Shown piece after piece: positions 1 to 12,264 of a DNA stretch of 64,000 nt (the stretch's first letter is position 1; each line of letters opens with the position of its first letter). Below the pieces are notes generated by a model that did not search any database, was not told the DNA's origin, and saw nothing but the letters and a program-made list of their open reading frames with translations. The DNA comes from Comamonadaceae bacterium OS-4 (GTDB taxonomy: Bacteria; Pseudomonadota; Gammaproteobacteria; Burkholderiales; Burkholderiaceae_C). The stretch is from NCBI GenBank assembly GCA_027924025.1, contig AP026970.1, positions 1,324,501-1,388,500 on the forward strand, given 5' to 3'. The position numbers and the translations under genes are program-made.

Positions 1-562
1 GTTGAAGGTACTGCGCTTGGCTCGATACTTTTTCAGCGACGAGGTGGGCTGGGGTTTTCGCTTGCGCCAAGCGGATGAACGAGTTCATGGTCGCAGACTT
101 CAAAACGACCGTGTCGAACTTGATATAGGCGGCCAAAGGTAGCCAGTCTTCGTAAGGCTGCGTCAACACGGAATAGTCAAACGCCAGCCGAAAACCGCGC
201 GCGTGCAGGGCTCGCAAGGTCGGGAGTCGCAGCTGGATTTGATCTACTTGGGACAGCGGCACAGCCGGAATTTGTAGAACATAGTGTTCCGGCGCAATCA
301 AGTCGACATGGCCCGCTGCGAGGCTGTCGAGCGTGCAATTGACAAAGAGCAGGGCCTTGCCAACGAGCGTTTCACTCTCGGCCATCGAGAGTAAGTTAAA
401 CAGCATCTGGGCATCGGATGACGCCGTGTGCTCACCCTTTTGGACGCTGCGATTGAACAGTTCATACCCAACCACGGCTTGGTTCTTGTCGACGATCGCT
501 TGCCGGGCAATCGAGGCAGAGGTGGCGCCAGTGTTGGCAAAGGCATTTTCGTTGGGGTACAT
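1..562 (-). CDS. EAL/HDOD-type signalling protein (YuxH-like), 3' end outside window
   Basis: The open frame runs leftward from an ATG at 562 and leaves the window still open, giving 187 N-terminal residues. It reads like the N-terminal degenerate EAL half of YuxH-type EAL-HDOD proteins: IARQAIVDKNQAVVGYELFNR near residues 18-38 matches the opening strand of EAL domains (usual form ExLLR), followed by a phosphodiesterase-like barrel with an FVNCTLDSL stretch. The EAL catalytic acidic residues are not evident, so a protein-interaction or sensing role is more likely than c-di-GMP hydrolysis. The HDOD half would lie outside the window and is inferred. Family assignment is moderate. Confidence 0.6.
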   Translation of the reverse strand, partial: MYPNENAFANTGATSASIARQAIVDKNQAVVGYELFNRSVQKGEHTASSDAQMLFNLLSMAESETLVGKALLFVNCTLDSLAAGHVDLIAPEHYVLQIPAVPLSQVDQIQLRLPTLRALHARGFRLAFDYSVLTQPYEDWLPLAAYIKFDTVVLKSATMNSFIRLAQAKTPAHLVAEKVSSQAQYLQ

Positions 563-604
563 CAAGCAGCCGGAGAGCCGGCACAGAAAATAGTTGGTTC
601 GATT

Positions 605-1453
605 TTAGGTGGTGTGTGCTGCGTCGGACGAGGCTATATCGCGTCCAGGTTCGATCCCTGCATCGAGGTCTAGCTTTTGCATTTCTGCAGGGGTAAAGCC
701 TGCTGCTTTGCGGGCTGCGTAATTGAACGGTGGTTTGGGCCGCGGTGCCGCATACCGCACCGCTGCTTGTGCGTAAAACGCATCTGCATCCAAATTGTGT
801 TGGACGCAGATCCAGTGGTACCAGCGGTTTCCGGTCGCGACGTGGCCCACTTCCTCTGCCAGGATGATCTCCAGAATAGCGAGCGCCTCCAGAGCCGCCA
901 CAGTGCCAACCTTGGCGAGTTTGGATTGAATCAGCGGCGTCGCGTCCAGCCCGCGCGCTTCCATGGTGCGCGGCACCAGTGCCATCCGGGCAGCGATGTC
1001 AGGCGCGGTGTTGTGGCATATCGTCCACAGCCCGGTATGTGCGGGAAAGTCGCCGTATGCATAGCCCCGTGCCTTCAGGTGTCCGGACAGTAGGGTGAAG
1101 TGCTTGGCTTCTTCCGCCGCCACAGTCGCCCAGTCCCGATAGAACGCTTCTGGCATGTGGTCGTAACGCCAAATGCAATCCAAAGCGAGGTTGATGGCGT
1201 TGAATTCAATGTGCGTGATCGAATGCATCAACGCTGCATGCCCTGCAGGTGTGAAGGGCGAGCGGCGGGGAACGTCTTTGGGATCCACCAGTTCCGGACG
1301 CGTCGGTTGCCCCGGAGCGTCAGGGGGGGTGAAGTGGCGCTTTGCATCCACGACGAATTCAGGATAACCAGACTGCAACTCCAACGCCAGTTGCGCTTTG
1401 TGCTCCGGCACGCTGGCTTGAAAGGCCTTGAGGGCGTGTTCTCTAATTTCCAT
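605..1453 (-). CDS. DUF455 family ferritin-like protein
   Basis: A 282-residue protein of the DUF455 family, helical proteins with a ferritin-like fold. Carboxylate and histidine pairs typical of a di-metal site are visible: HIEFNAINLALD around residues 80-90, AAEEAKHFTLL around 113-123, and LAEEVGHVATGNRW in the second helical pair. The length is usual for the family. No firm biochemical role is established; some relatives are annotated as putative tRNA hydroxylase-like or rhamnosyltransferase-associated proteins. It is divergent from the carbonic anhydrase-like gene, with only about 35 bp between the two starts, so the promoters must overlap. Confidence 0.82.
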   Translation of the reverse strand: MEIREHALKAFQASVPEHKAQLALELQSGYPEFVVDAKRHFTPPDAPGQPTRPELVDPKDVPRRSPFTPAGHAALMHSITHIEFNAINLALDCIWRYDHMPEAFYRDWATVAAEEAKHFTLLSGHLKARGYAYGDFPAHTGLWTICHNTAPDIAARMALVPRTMEARGLDATPLIQSKLAKVGTVAALEALAILEIILAEEVGHVATGNRWYHWICVQHNLDADAFYAQAAVRYAAPRPKPPFNYAARKAAGFTPAEMQKLDLDAGIEPGRDIASSDAAHTT

Positions 1454-1488
1454 CCTTACAATTCTAGTTTTGCGCTGTGGGGACTCTG

Positions 1489-2013
1489 ATGGCGGTTTAT
1501 GAACTTGATGGCATCGAGCCTCAGCTTGCTGAAGGTGTTTGGATCGCAGACAGCGCCGAAGTCATGGGCGCTGTTGAAATTGGCGCAGATGCCAATATAT
1601 GGTTCGGAGCCGTAGTGCGCGGAGATACGGAAACGATCCGCATCGGTGCAGGAACCAACATTCAAGACGCCAGTGTGCTGCATGCGGACATGGGTAAACC
1701 GTTGACCATTGGTGACAATGTCACGGTGGGGCATCAAGTCATGTTGCATGGTTGCACCATCGGTGATGGCTCCCTGATCGGTATCGGTGCGGTGGTCCTT
1801 AACGGTGCGCGCATCGGTAAGGGCTGTTTGGTGGGGGCGGGTGCCTTGGTGACCGAGGGAAAAGAGTTTCCTGATGGCAGCATGATCATCGGCAGCCCTG
1901 CCAAAGCCGTGCGGGAGTTGACCGACGCACAGCAACAAGCGTTGGTGGCCAGTGCCAAGCATTACGTCGAAAACGCGCGACGCTTCAGGTCCGGCCTGAA
2001 GAAAATCGCTTAG
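1489..2013 (+). CDS. Gamma-class carbonic anhydrase family protein (YrdA-like)
   Basis: A 174-residue left-handed beta-helix protein of the gamma carbonic anhydrase/YrdA family. Imperfect hexapeptide repeats run through most of the chain (for example [46 protein letters not shown]). The histidines that bind the metal in the family are present: HADMG, then GHQVMLHG. An in-frame GTG four codons upstream is possible, but the ATG at 1489 gives the usual family start MAVYELDG. Many bacterial members have no demonstrated CO2 hydratase activity, so the enzymatic role is inferred. A hairpin terminator follows the stop codon. Confidence 0.9.
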   Translation: MAVYELDGIEPQLAEGVWIADSAEVMGAVEIGADANIWFGAVVRGDTETIRIGAGTNIQDASVLHADMGKPLTIGDNVTVGHQVMLHGCTIGDGSLIGIGAVVLNGARIGKGCLVGAGALVTEGKEFPDGSMIIGSPAKAVRELTDAQQQALVASAKHYVENARRFRSGLKKIA

Positions 2014-2019
2014 TTATCC

Positions 2020-2043
2020 GCCCCGTAAGGGGCCTGTTTTTTT
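2020..2043 (+). terminator. Rho-independent terminator after the carbonic anhydrase-like gene
   Basis: The sequence GCCCC-GTAA-GGGGC followed by CTG and seven T residues forms a 5-bp GC-rich stem with a tetraloop and a U-tract. It starts seven bases after the stop codon and ends just before the Shine-Dalgarno sequence (GGAGAAGG) of hslO, so hslO may rely on read-through or on its own promoter. Confidence 0.65.
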
Positions 2044-2054
2044 GGAGAAGGTGC

Positions 2055-3044
2055 ATGTCTGAACTGCACAAGTTTTTGTTTGATGGCTTACCGGTTAGGG
2101 GCGCCATCGTGCGTCTGACGGACACCTGGCAGGAAATTTTGCGGCGACGCGCTTCCAGCACCGAGCACGGCGCATACCCGGGGCCCGTGCAAAGCCTGTT
2201 GGGTGAGATTACGGCGGCGGCGACCTTGATGCAGTCCAACATCAAGTTTGATGGTGCACTCGTTTTGCAAATCTTTGGTGATGGCCCGGTCAAGCTGGCG
2301 GTCACCGAGATTCAGCCTGACTTCAAGGTTCGCTCGACCGCCACCATCGCGGGAGACATTGCGCCCGGCATGCTTTTGAGCCAGATGGTGAACGCGCAAA
2401 ACGAAGGGCGCTGTGCGATTACCCTGGACCCGACCACCAAGTTCCCCGGGCAACAGCCCTACCAGGGTGTTGTGCCATTGTTTGACGACAGTGGCAAGCC
2501 GCTGGAGCGCATCAGCGAGGTCTTGGAGCACTACATGCTGCAAAGCGAGCAGTTAGATACCACGCTGGTATTGGCCGCCAACGACAAGGTGGCTGCGGGT
2601 CTTCTGATCCAGCGCTTGCCGATGCAAGGGGAGGGGAATCTCTCAGGCAGCATGGTGTCCAAAGAGAACGAAGATGAAATCGGCCTGAACGAGCACTACA
2701 ACCGCATTTCAATCCTGGCCAAGAGCCTGAAAAGTGAAGAGTTGCTGGAGCTGGATGTCGACACGATTCTTCGACGCCTTTTTTGGGAAGAGCCCGTAAC
2801 CCGGTTTGAACCTTTGGTGGGCGAGACTGCGCCGCGTTTTAGCTGCAATTGCAGCCGTGAGCGCGTGGGCAAAATGATCGTCGGACTCGGGCGCGAAGAG
2901 GCGGCCAGCATTTTGGCGGAACGTAGCGATATTGAAGTCGCTTGCGAGTTCTGTGGGGTGCAGTACCGGTTTGACCCGGTGGATGCCGCTCAGCTGTTCA
3001 CCGATGTGGCCCAATTGCAGCAGGGGCCTTCCGGCACCCACTAG
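2055..3044 (+). CDS. hslO: Redox-regulated chaperone Hsp33
   Basis: A 329-residue Hsp33, a cytosolic holdase chaperone activated by oxidative unfolding. The N-terminal domain (MSELHKFLFDGLPVRGAIV onward) and the C-terminal zinc-binding redox switch are both present. The four switch cysteines are at about residues 264 and 266 (CNC) and 297 and 300 (CEFC), matching the CxC/CxxC arrangement of the family. GGAGAAGG lies at a good distance upstream of the ATG. The stop codon overlaps that of the convergent kinase gene through a shared CTAG at 3041-3044. Confidence 0.96.
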   Translation: MSELHKFLFDGLPVRGAIVRLTDTWQEILRRRASSTEHGAYPGPVQSLLGEITAAATLMQSNIKFDGALVLQIFGDGPVKLAVTEIQPDFKVRSTATIAGDIAPGMLLSQMVNAQNEGRCAITLDPTTKFPGQQPYQGVVPLFDDSGKPLERISEVLEHYMLQSEQLDTTLVLAANDKVAAGLLIQRLPMQGEGNLSGSMVSKENEDEIGLNEHYNRISILAKSLKSEELLELDVDTILRRLFWEEPVTRFEPLVGETAPRFSCNCSRERVGKMIVGLGREEAASILAERSDIEVACEFCGVQYRFDPVDAAQLFTDVAQLQQGPSGTH

Positions 3045-3673
3045 CGGCTTAGCAAAGACCTGAAGAGGCTGTGCTCACAGGCTGCGTCCGAACATTTCTC
3101 ACATTGGCCAAGCCATCGTGCGTATTGTTCGGCAGCTTGGCGCTCATCTTCCATCTGGTCGGGTAAAACGATACGCAAGGCTGCCTGGAGTCGTAAGGGG
3201 CCTTTGCCCCACACCATCGAATAGGCAATGTCGTGTTCCTGCAAGACCGTTTGCAGGCGCTCATGGACCCTCTGTTGCCCTGCAGGGCTGTCGCGTTGGT
3301 AGCCATCCTCCACCCAAGGCAAGTCCAGACCCGTGACCAGCACGTGGGAGTAAGTGCGCAAGTCAGCCAAAGCCTGGGTGTAGAGGCTCACATCCTGAAA
3401 GAGCACATCGCTATAAATGGCCGTCATCATGGCCGTGGTGTCACAAACCACAGCCATGCCATGGGGCGTGGCAGCACGACGCGTTTGCTCCATGGCAATG
3501 CCGGCTTGTTCGTCGGGACGGGGTGTTCGCTGGTGCAGATCGCACCATTCGCGCAAATATTCAGCAACCGTCAATGCGGGGGTGCCGGCGGCTTGTAGTG
3601 CGAGCGTCAATTCGTACGCGAGGGTGCTTTTGCCGGTCGATTCTGCGCCGAGAATCGCTATTTTCATGCCCAT
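3041..3673 (-). CDS. AAA family ATPase, NadR ribosylnicotinamide-kinase-like
   Basis: A 210-residue P-loop protein. The Walker A motif GAESTGKST lies at residues 9-17, right after the first strand, as in the kinase domain of NadR, and a Walker B-like VVCDTTAMM lies near residue 75. The NadR-like layout suggests phosphorylation of nicotinamide riboside or a similar small substrate, but the adenylyltransferase and DNA-binding domains of NadR are absent and the substrate is unknown. A second ATG two codons in (3667) is an equally good start. It lies just downstream of ftsB, so it may be the last gene of the pyrG-kdsA-eno-ftsB operon. Confidence 0.75.
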   Translation of the reverse strand: MGMKIAILGAESTGKSTLAYELTLALQAAGTPALTVAEYLREWCDLHQRTPRPDEQAGIAMEQTRRAATPHGMAVVCDTTAMMTAIYSDVLFQDVSLYTQALADLRTYSHVLVTGLDLPWVEDGYQRDSPAGQQRVHERLQTVLQEHDIAYSMVWGKGPLRLQAALRIVLPDQMEDERQAAEQYARWLGQCEKCSDAACEHSLFRSLLSR

Positions 3674-3684
3674 GGCTATCGAGC

Positions 3685-3960
3685 TCAGCGGGCAATCTGA
3701 ACGTAAATCTCGTTCGCCTTCACCATGCCCAATTCAGAGCGTGCTTTTTCTTCGACGATTTCCAGGCCTTCTTTCAGGTCGTGGATTTCAGCTTCCAGGC
3801 GCTCATTGGCTTGGAGTGCCTGCGCGTTGAGCTGTTTTTGTTCTTCTAGTTGTTTGGACAGTCGGGCGACGTCCGGAATGCTTCCACGACCGAACCACAG
3901 CTGACCATGCAAGATCAGCAGGAGCGCAATCAACATGACAGGGACCCAGCGGTTACCCAT
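3685..3960 (-). CDS. ftsB: Cell division protein FtsB
   Basis: A 91-residue bitopic membrane protein. A short cytoplasmic start is followed by a transmembrane helix (about residues 6-23) and a periplasmic coiled coil (about 30-70, heptads such as VARLSKQLEEQKQLNAQAL). It ends with the FtsB/DivIC signature ARSELGMVKANEIYVQI. FtsB bridges FtsL and FtsQ in the division complex. Its place directly after eno is the standard proteobacterial arrangement, and the length is typical. Confidence 0.93.
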   Translation of the reverse strand: MGNRWVPVMLIALLLILHGQLWFGRGSIPDVARLSKQLEEQKQLNAQALQANERLEAEIHDLKEGLEIVEEKARSELGMVKANEIYVQIAR

Positions 3961-3986
3961 GGCAGTGGTTCGGTCGATGGAGAGGC

Positions 3987-5285
<1,299 letters not shown>

Positions 5286-5331
5286 TCAAAAACACACAAA
5301 CAAAAAACGTCAAATCCCATCTTGCCGCCGA

Positions 5332-6185
5332 TTACTGGAAGTTGTCTTCCAGCAACGGGGTTTTTTTGGTTACGGAATCCAGCGCGACCAAAGTTTCCAA
5401 CAACGCTTTCATATGGTGCAGCGGGACGGCATTGGGGCCGTCGGACCAGGCTTCCGCGGGGCGTGGATGGGTCTCCATAAAGAGGCCGGCTACACCAGCA
5501 GCCACACCGGCACGGGCCAACACAGGCACCATGTCACGCGCGCCACCACTGCTGCCGCCCAAGCCGCCGGGTTTCTGCACGGAGTGGGTTACGTCGAACA
5601 CCACGGGTGCGCCCGACTTCCGCATCTCGGCCAAGCTGGTCATGTCTGCCACCAGGTTGTTGTAGCCAAAGCTCACACCGCGTTCGCAAGCCAGGAAGCG
5701 GTCAGGCGAGAGTCCGACTTCTTCTGCTGCAGCACGGGCTTTGTCGATCACATTCTTCATGTCCCAAGGGGCAAGGAATTGCCCTTTCTTGATGTTCACC
5801 GGCTTGCCGCATTGGGCGACGGCACGGATGAAGTCAGTTTGGCGGCACAAGAACGCGGGTGTTTGCAACACATCCACCACGCTGGCGACTTCAGCGATGT
5901 GCGATTCGTCGTGCACATCGGTCAAGATGGGCAATTGCAGCTGGCGGCGTACCTCATCCAGAATTTTCAGGCCGGCATCCAAGCCGACACCACGCTTGCT
6001 GGTGCCGGAAGAGCGGTTGGCCTTGTCGAACGAACCTTTGTAAATCAAGGGGATGCCCAAGCTGGCGCATGCCTCTTTGAGCCGGCCCGCCACTTCGATG
6101 GACATTTCCAAGCCTTCGATGGAGCAGGTTCCGGCGATCAGGAAAAAGGGTCGATCGAGGCCGATCTCAAAATCGCAAAGTTTCA

Positions 6186-6186
<1 letters not shown>
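5332..6186 (-). CDS. kdsA: 3-deoxy-8-phosphooctulonate synthase (KDO-8-P synthase)
   Basis: A 284-residue enzyme that condenses phosphoenolpyruvate with arabinose 5-phosphate to make KDO-8-phosphate for lipopolysaccharide. Family motifs include [11 protein letters not shown] near the N-terminus, [21 protein letters not shown] and [11 protein letters not shown]. The second residue of the usual KANRTS motif pattern is conserved. Its ATG overlaps the pyrG stop by one base (TGATG), which suggests translational coupling within the operon. Confidence 0.97.
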
Positions 6187-9189
<3,003 letters not shown>

Positions 9190-9207
9190 TTTTTCACACA
9201 GAACATC

Positions 9208-9654
9208 ATGAAAATCGACGTCAAGATCATCGATCCCCGCTTGCAAAACAACTTGCCGACCTATGCCACACCGGGCAGTGCTGGCTTGGATTTGCGCGCT
9301 TGCCTAGACGCACCGCTAACCCTGGCTCCTAATGCATGGCAACTGGTGCCAACGGGCATGGCAATTTATCTCGAGGATCCTGCGTACGCGGCGCTGATTC
9401 TGCCCCGCTCCGGGCTGGGGCATAAACACGGCATCGTGCTGGGCAATCTGGTGGGTTTGATTGACAGCGATTACCAAGGTCAGCTCATGGTGAGCGCTTG
9501 GAACCGCAGTGAAGTTCCGTTCACCATTGAGCCGATGGAGCGCATTGCCCAGTTGATGATCGTGCCGGTGGTGCAAGCCCAGTTCAATGTGGTGACCGAA
9601 TTCCCCGCGTCACAGCGCGGGGAGGGCGGCTACGGCTCCACCGGAAAGGCCTGA
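9208..9654 (+). CDS. dut: Deoxyuridine 5'-triphosphate nucleotidohydrolase (dUTPase)
   Basis: A 148-residue trimeric dUTPase that hydrolyses dUTP to dUMP, keeping uracil out of DNA. The conserved motifs are visible: [31 protein letters not shown] and the C-terminal glycine-rich arm [10 protein letters not shown]. Length is standard. The stop lies six bases from that of the convergent FKBP gene, leaving no room for a separate terminator. Confidence 0.97.
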   Translation: MKIDVKIIDPRLQNNLPTYATPGSAGLDLRACLDAPLTLAPNAWQLVPTGMAIYLEDPAYAALILPRSGLGHKHGIVLGNLVGLIDSDYQGQLMVSAWNRSEVPFTIEPMERIAQLMIVPVVQAQFNVVTEFPASQRGEGGYGSTGKA

Positions 9655-9659
9655 TCGGC

Positions 9660-10193
9660 TCAGTGCAGGTGATCGTTTCCGGGGGCTTGCTCGTGCAAAG
9701 GCTGGACCCGGAAGAACCCGGTACCCAAGGTGCCGGAGCCGATTTCTTCTTCAGTGGCTTCCCGGACGGACTCTACTTTGAGTTGAATACGGATGGCGAT
9801 ACCCGCCAGCGGGTGGTTGCCATCCAGCACCACGTGTTCGGGGTAAATATCTGTGATGGTGTAGAGCGCATCCTTGGGGGCGTCCGGGTTGCAGCCTGCG
9901 GGTAATGCATAACCTTCCATGGTCAGGCCTTCTTGCAATTCAGCGGGGAACAGGCCGCGCGGCTCCAGGAAAATCAGCTGGTCATTGAAATCGCCGAAAG
10001 CCTCTTCCGGCTCAATTTGCAGTTGCACTTTATCTCCCGCTACGTGGCCTTGCAGCGCAGCTTCGATGGGGGGCAGCAAGTCGTTGCCGCCCAATAAAAA
10101 CTCAACCGGCTCGTCCAAAACGTCCAGTTCTTCGCCCAGTGTGTCTTTCAGCGTCCATGTGAGGGCAACGACGCATTGTGTGGTGATTTCCAT
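9660..10193 (-). CDS. FKBP-type peptidyl-prolyl cis-trans isomerase (SlyD-like)
   Basis: A 177-residue cytosolic isomerase of the SlyD/FkpB group. The start giving MEITTQCVVALTWTLKD matches the family; an upstream in-frame extension overlaps the neighbouring gene and is rejected. It has the split FKBP barrel with the insert-in-flap region LIPFL-like GNDLLPPIEAALQGHVAGDKV, and the acidic FGDFNDQLI stretch. The long metal-binding histidine tail of enterobacterial SlyD is absent; the tail ends in HEQAPGNDHLH. It is divergent from the JmjC gene, with the two starts 16 bp apart. Confidence 0.9.
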   Translation of the reverse strand: MEITTQCVVALTWTLKDTLGEELDVLDEPVEFLLGGNDLLPPIEAALQGHVAGDKVQLQIEPEEAFGDFNDQLIFLEPRGLFPAELQEGLTMEGYALPAGCNPDAPKDALYTITDIYPEHVVLDGNHPLAGIAIRIQLKVESVREATEEEIGSGTLGTGFFRVQPLHEQAPGNDHLH

Positions 10194-10209
10194 AAGGCAG
10201 AATTCTCCC

Positions 10210-11340
10210 ATGAACATTGCAACCCCACTCCAGCTGCTCGGCGGCATCAGCCCGGAAACCTTTATGCAGCGCTATTGGCAAAAGAAGCCACTGGTGATCC
10301 GTCAAGCCATTCCCGGATTCACCCCGTTACTGGAGCGCATCGAACTATTGGAGCTAGCCGCGCAAGAAGACGTGGAGTCGCGTTTGGTGGTGCAGGGTGC
10401 CCCCGGCAAGGGGGATGCCTGGAAGTTCAAGCACGGGCCTTTTGCCCGCAAGGCCCTGCCGCCGCTCAAGCAAGCGGGTTGGACCTTGCTAGTGCAGGGC
10501 GTAGATTCGCATGATGAGCGGGTGCATGGCTTGATTAATCAGTTCCGTTTTGTGCCGGATGCGCGCCTGGATGATTTGATGATCAGCTACGCCACAGACC
10601 AAGGCGGCGTGGGCCCCCATTTCGATAGCTATGACGTTTTTCTGTTGCAGGCGCACGGTCGTCGTCGTTGGCGCATAGGGCGGCAGAAAGACCTGTCGTT
10701 GGTGCCTGACATGCCGCTCAAAATCCTGGCCAATTTCGAGCCGGAAGAAGAGTTCGTGCTCGAACCCGGCGATATGTTGTACCTCCCGCCCAAATATGCT
10801 CACGACGGTATTGCTGAGGGGGAATGCATGACCTATTCGATCGGCTTCCGTTCTCCTTCTCAGGCAGAGTTGGCGCAAGAGGTTTTGCAACGCATTGCTG
10901 AGCAAGCGATGGATGACTTGCCGGCAACCCTTTACACCGACCCCAGGCAAGCGGCAGTGCAAGCCCACGCTGAGCTGCCGTCCGCCATGCTGGAGTTCGC
11001 ACAAGCCGCGGTGGAGTCAGCGCTGAAAGACCCTCAAGCCATCGCCCGCGCACTGGGTGAATATTTGAGTGAACCGAAGGCCAACGTATGGTTCGATGGC
11101 GAGGGCCAAGACGTCGCGGGTGCCATCCGCTTGGATCGCCGCACCCGTATGCTCTACGACGCACATCACGTTTTTATCAATGGTGAAAGTTTTAATGCCG
11201 CAGGTCGCGACGCGCAATTGATGCGGCAGTTGGCCGATATGCGCCAGCTGGACGCGAAAGAAGTACGTCGTTTGAGTGAGGGGGCTATCAGCTTGGTGCA
11301 GGACTGGTGCGATGCCGGATGGTTGCATGTCGACCAATGA
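10210..11340 (+). CDS. JmjC-type cupin oxygenase, ribosomal protein arginine hydroxylase (YcfD/RoxA-like)
   Basis: A 376-residue Fe(II)/2-oxoglutarate dioxygenase of the YcfD family, which in E. coli hydroxylates an arginine of ribosomal protein uL16. The Fe-binding triad is visible as H137 and D139 in GPHFDSYDVF and H198 in LPPKYAHDG. The strand leading into it (DDLMISYATDQGGVGPH) and the C-terminal winged-helix-like domain are typical. The ATG at 10210 gives the usual QYWQKKPLVIRQA start region (here RYWQKKPLVIRQA). The gene overlaps the next open frame by 14 bp. Confidence 0.92.
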   Translation: MNIATPLQLLGGISPETFMQRYWQKKPLVIRQAIPGFTPLLERIELLELAAQEDVESRLVVQGAPGKGDAWKFKHGPFARKALPPLKQAGWTLLVQGVDSHDERVHGLINQFRFVPDARLDDLMISYATDQGGVGPHFDSYDVFLLQAHGRRRWRIGRQKDLSLVPDMPLKILANFEPEEEFVLEPGDMLYLPPKYAHDGIAEGECMTYSIGFRSPSQAELAQEVLQRIAEQAMDDLPATLYTDPRQAAVQAHAELPSAMLEFAQAAVESALKDPQAIARALGEYLSEPKANVWFDGEGQDVAGAIRLDRRTRMLYDAHHVFINGESFNAAGRDAQLMRQLADMRQLDAKEVRRLSEGAISLVQDWCDAGWLHVDQ

Positions 11341-11827
11341 GACAACGTGGCCAGGTGAGGGTGCGTTTCTAGGCCCCTCTGAGTTCGCAGAGGCCGTCCG
11401 ACAAGGCATTGACCTTGCCGGCCTGGAAGGCTGGAGCCATATGGTCTGGGTCGATGTTGATTTTGCGGATTGGCCGTTGCGCGAAAAAGCGGTTATCGAA
11501 TCTCTCCAGCGATGGGTCAAGCCCGGGCGACGGTTGACCATGATTGCGAAGCGCTACAACCAGGTCACGTTGCTGCACCCCCGCTTTGTGCAGTGGCGCG
11601 TGACATGGGGTCACCTTTTGGATTGCAGGGTGGTCAAGCATCTTGACGGCTCTGAAATGCCCAGTGCATTGTTGGGGTCCGCATGGTTTTTGCACCGTCG
11701 AGATGCCGAGCGTTCGGTCGGTGTGTGGTCTCGTGAGACCCGCTCGACCCTGAATTTAAAAGAATCGGTAGACGAGTGTTTCCGCCAAAGTTCTCCCGGC
11801 TTTCCGGCCTCTATTTTGGGACTTTGA
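11327..11827 (+). CDS. Conserved-looking protein of unknown function
   Basis: A 166-residue protein that I do not recognise as a named family. It begins inside the last 14 bp of the ribosomal oxygenase gene, suggesting co-transcription and coupled translation. The centre has alternating strands and helices (GWSHMVWVDVDFADWPLREKAV, GRRLTMIAKRYNQV, HPRFVQWRVTW) with a high tryptophan content. No signal peptide or transmembrane segment is evident, so it is probably cytosolic. Codon use is like its neighbours. An upstream start at 11276 would lie fully inside the previous gene. Confidence 0.7.
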   Translation: MSTNETTWPGEGAFLGPSEFAEAVRQGIDLAGLEGWSHMVWVDVDFADWPLREKAVIESLQRWVKPGRRLTMIAKRYNQVTLLHPRFVQWRVTWGHLLDCRVVKHLDGSEMPSALLGSAWFLHRRDAERSVGVWSRETRSTLNLKESVDECFRQSSPGFPASILGL

Positions 11828-11868
11828 GTCTCAAGAGGGTTTACCCGTACGCACTGTTTTGGGTCTTG

Positions 11869-11874
11869 TATAAT
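11869..11874 (+). promoter_or_regulatory. Candidate -10 element for the small lipoprotein gene
   Basis: A perfect TATAAT, preceded by TTG, lies in the gap between the unknown-function gene and the small lipoprotein gene. No good -35 hexamer at 16-18 bp was seen, so the site is a candidate only. If used, it gives a 5' untranslated region of about 100 bases. Confidence 0.4.
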
Positions 11875-11981
11875 TTCAAGCTCTGATGGAAAGAGACCGA
11901 ATGCTTTACGTCAGGGCTGGGTGGTTCGCTATCCAGACAATTTCCGGAAATTGTTTCGTTAACTCACTGAAGTCTTTAAAA

Positions 11982-12185
11982 ATGAACAAGTCTCTCGTTT
12001 TGGCAGCATTGATCGCTGCTGCTGCTCTGGCTGCTTGCGGTAAGAAAGAAGCTCCTGCTGCTGCTCCCGCTGCTGTGGAAGCTCCTGCTGCTGCCGCATC
12101 CGCTCCTGAAGCTGCTGCTCCTGCTGCTGCCGCTTCTGAAGCCACTGCTCCTGCAGCTGCTGCTTCCGAGCCAGCCAAGCAATAA
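11982..12185 (+). CDS. Small alanine/proline-rich lipoprotein
   Basis: A 67-residue protein with a clear lipoprotein signal peptide: MNKS, a hydrophobic stretch, then the lipobox LAAC with the modified cysteine at residue 19. The mature part is low in complexity, almost wholly Ala, Pro, Glu and Ser, with repeats such as EAPAAA, SAPEAAAPAAAASEATAP. Only GKKE and SEPAKQ break the pattern. A strong terminator follows directly. The arrangement (own promoter, own terminator) suggests an abundant monocistronic envelope protein. Function is unknown. Confidence 0.8.
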   Translation: MNKSLVLAALIAAAALAACGKKEAPAAAPAAVEAPAAAASAPEAAAPAAAASEATAPAAAASEPAKQ

Positions 12186-12201
12186 TCTGCTTGCAGACGA
12201 A

Positions 12202-12231
12202 AAAAAACCACCTTTTGGTGGTTTTTTTTTG
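12202..12231. terminator. Bidirectional terminator between the small lipoprotein gene and bamC
   Basis: An A-tract, the stem ACCACC / GGTGGT with a TTTT loop region, and a run of nine T residues form a symmetric hairpin. It serves the lipoprotein gene on the plus strand and, with its A-run reading as T on the other strand, could also serve the convergent bamC gene. Confidence 0.85.
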
Positions 12232-12264
12232 TCGGTACATCGCCTCGCAGCGATGCAACTCCTC

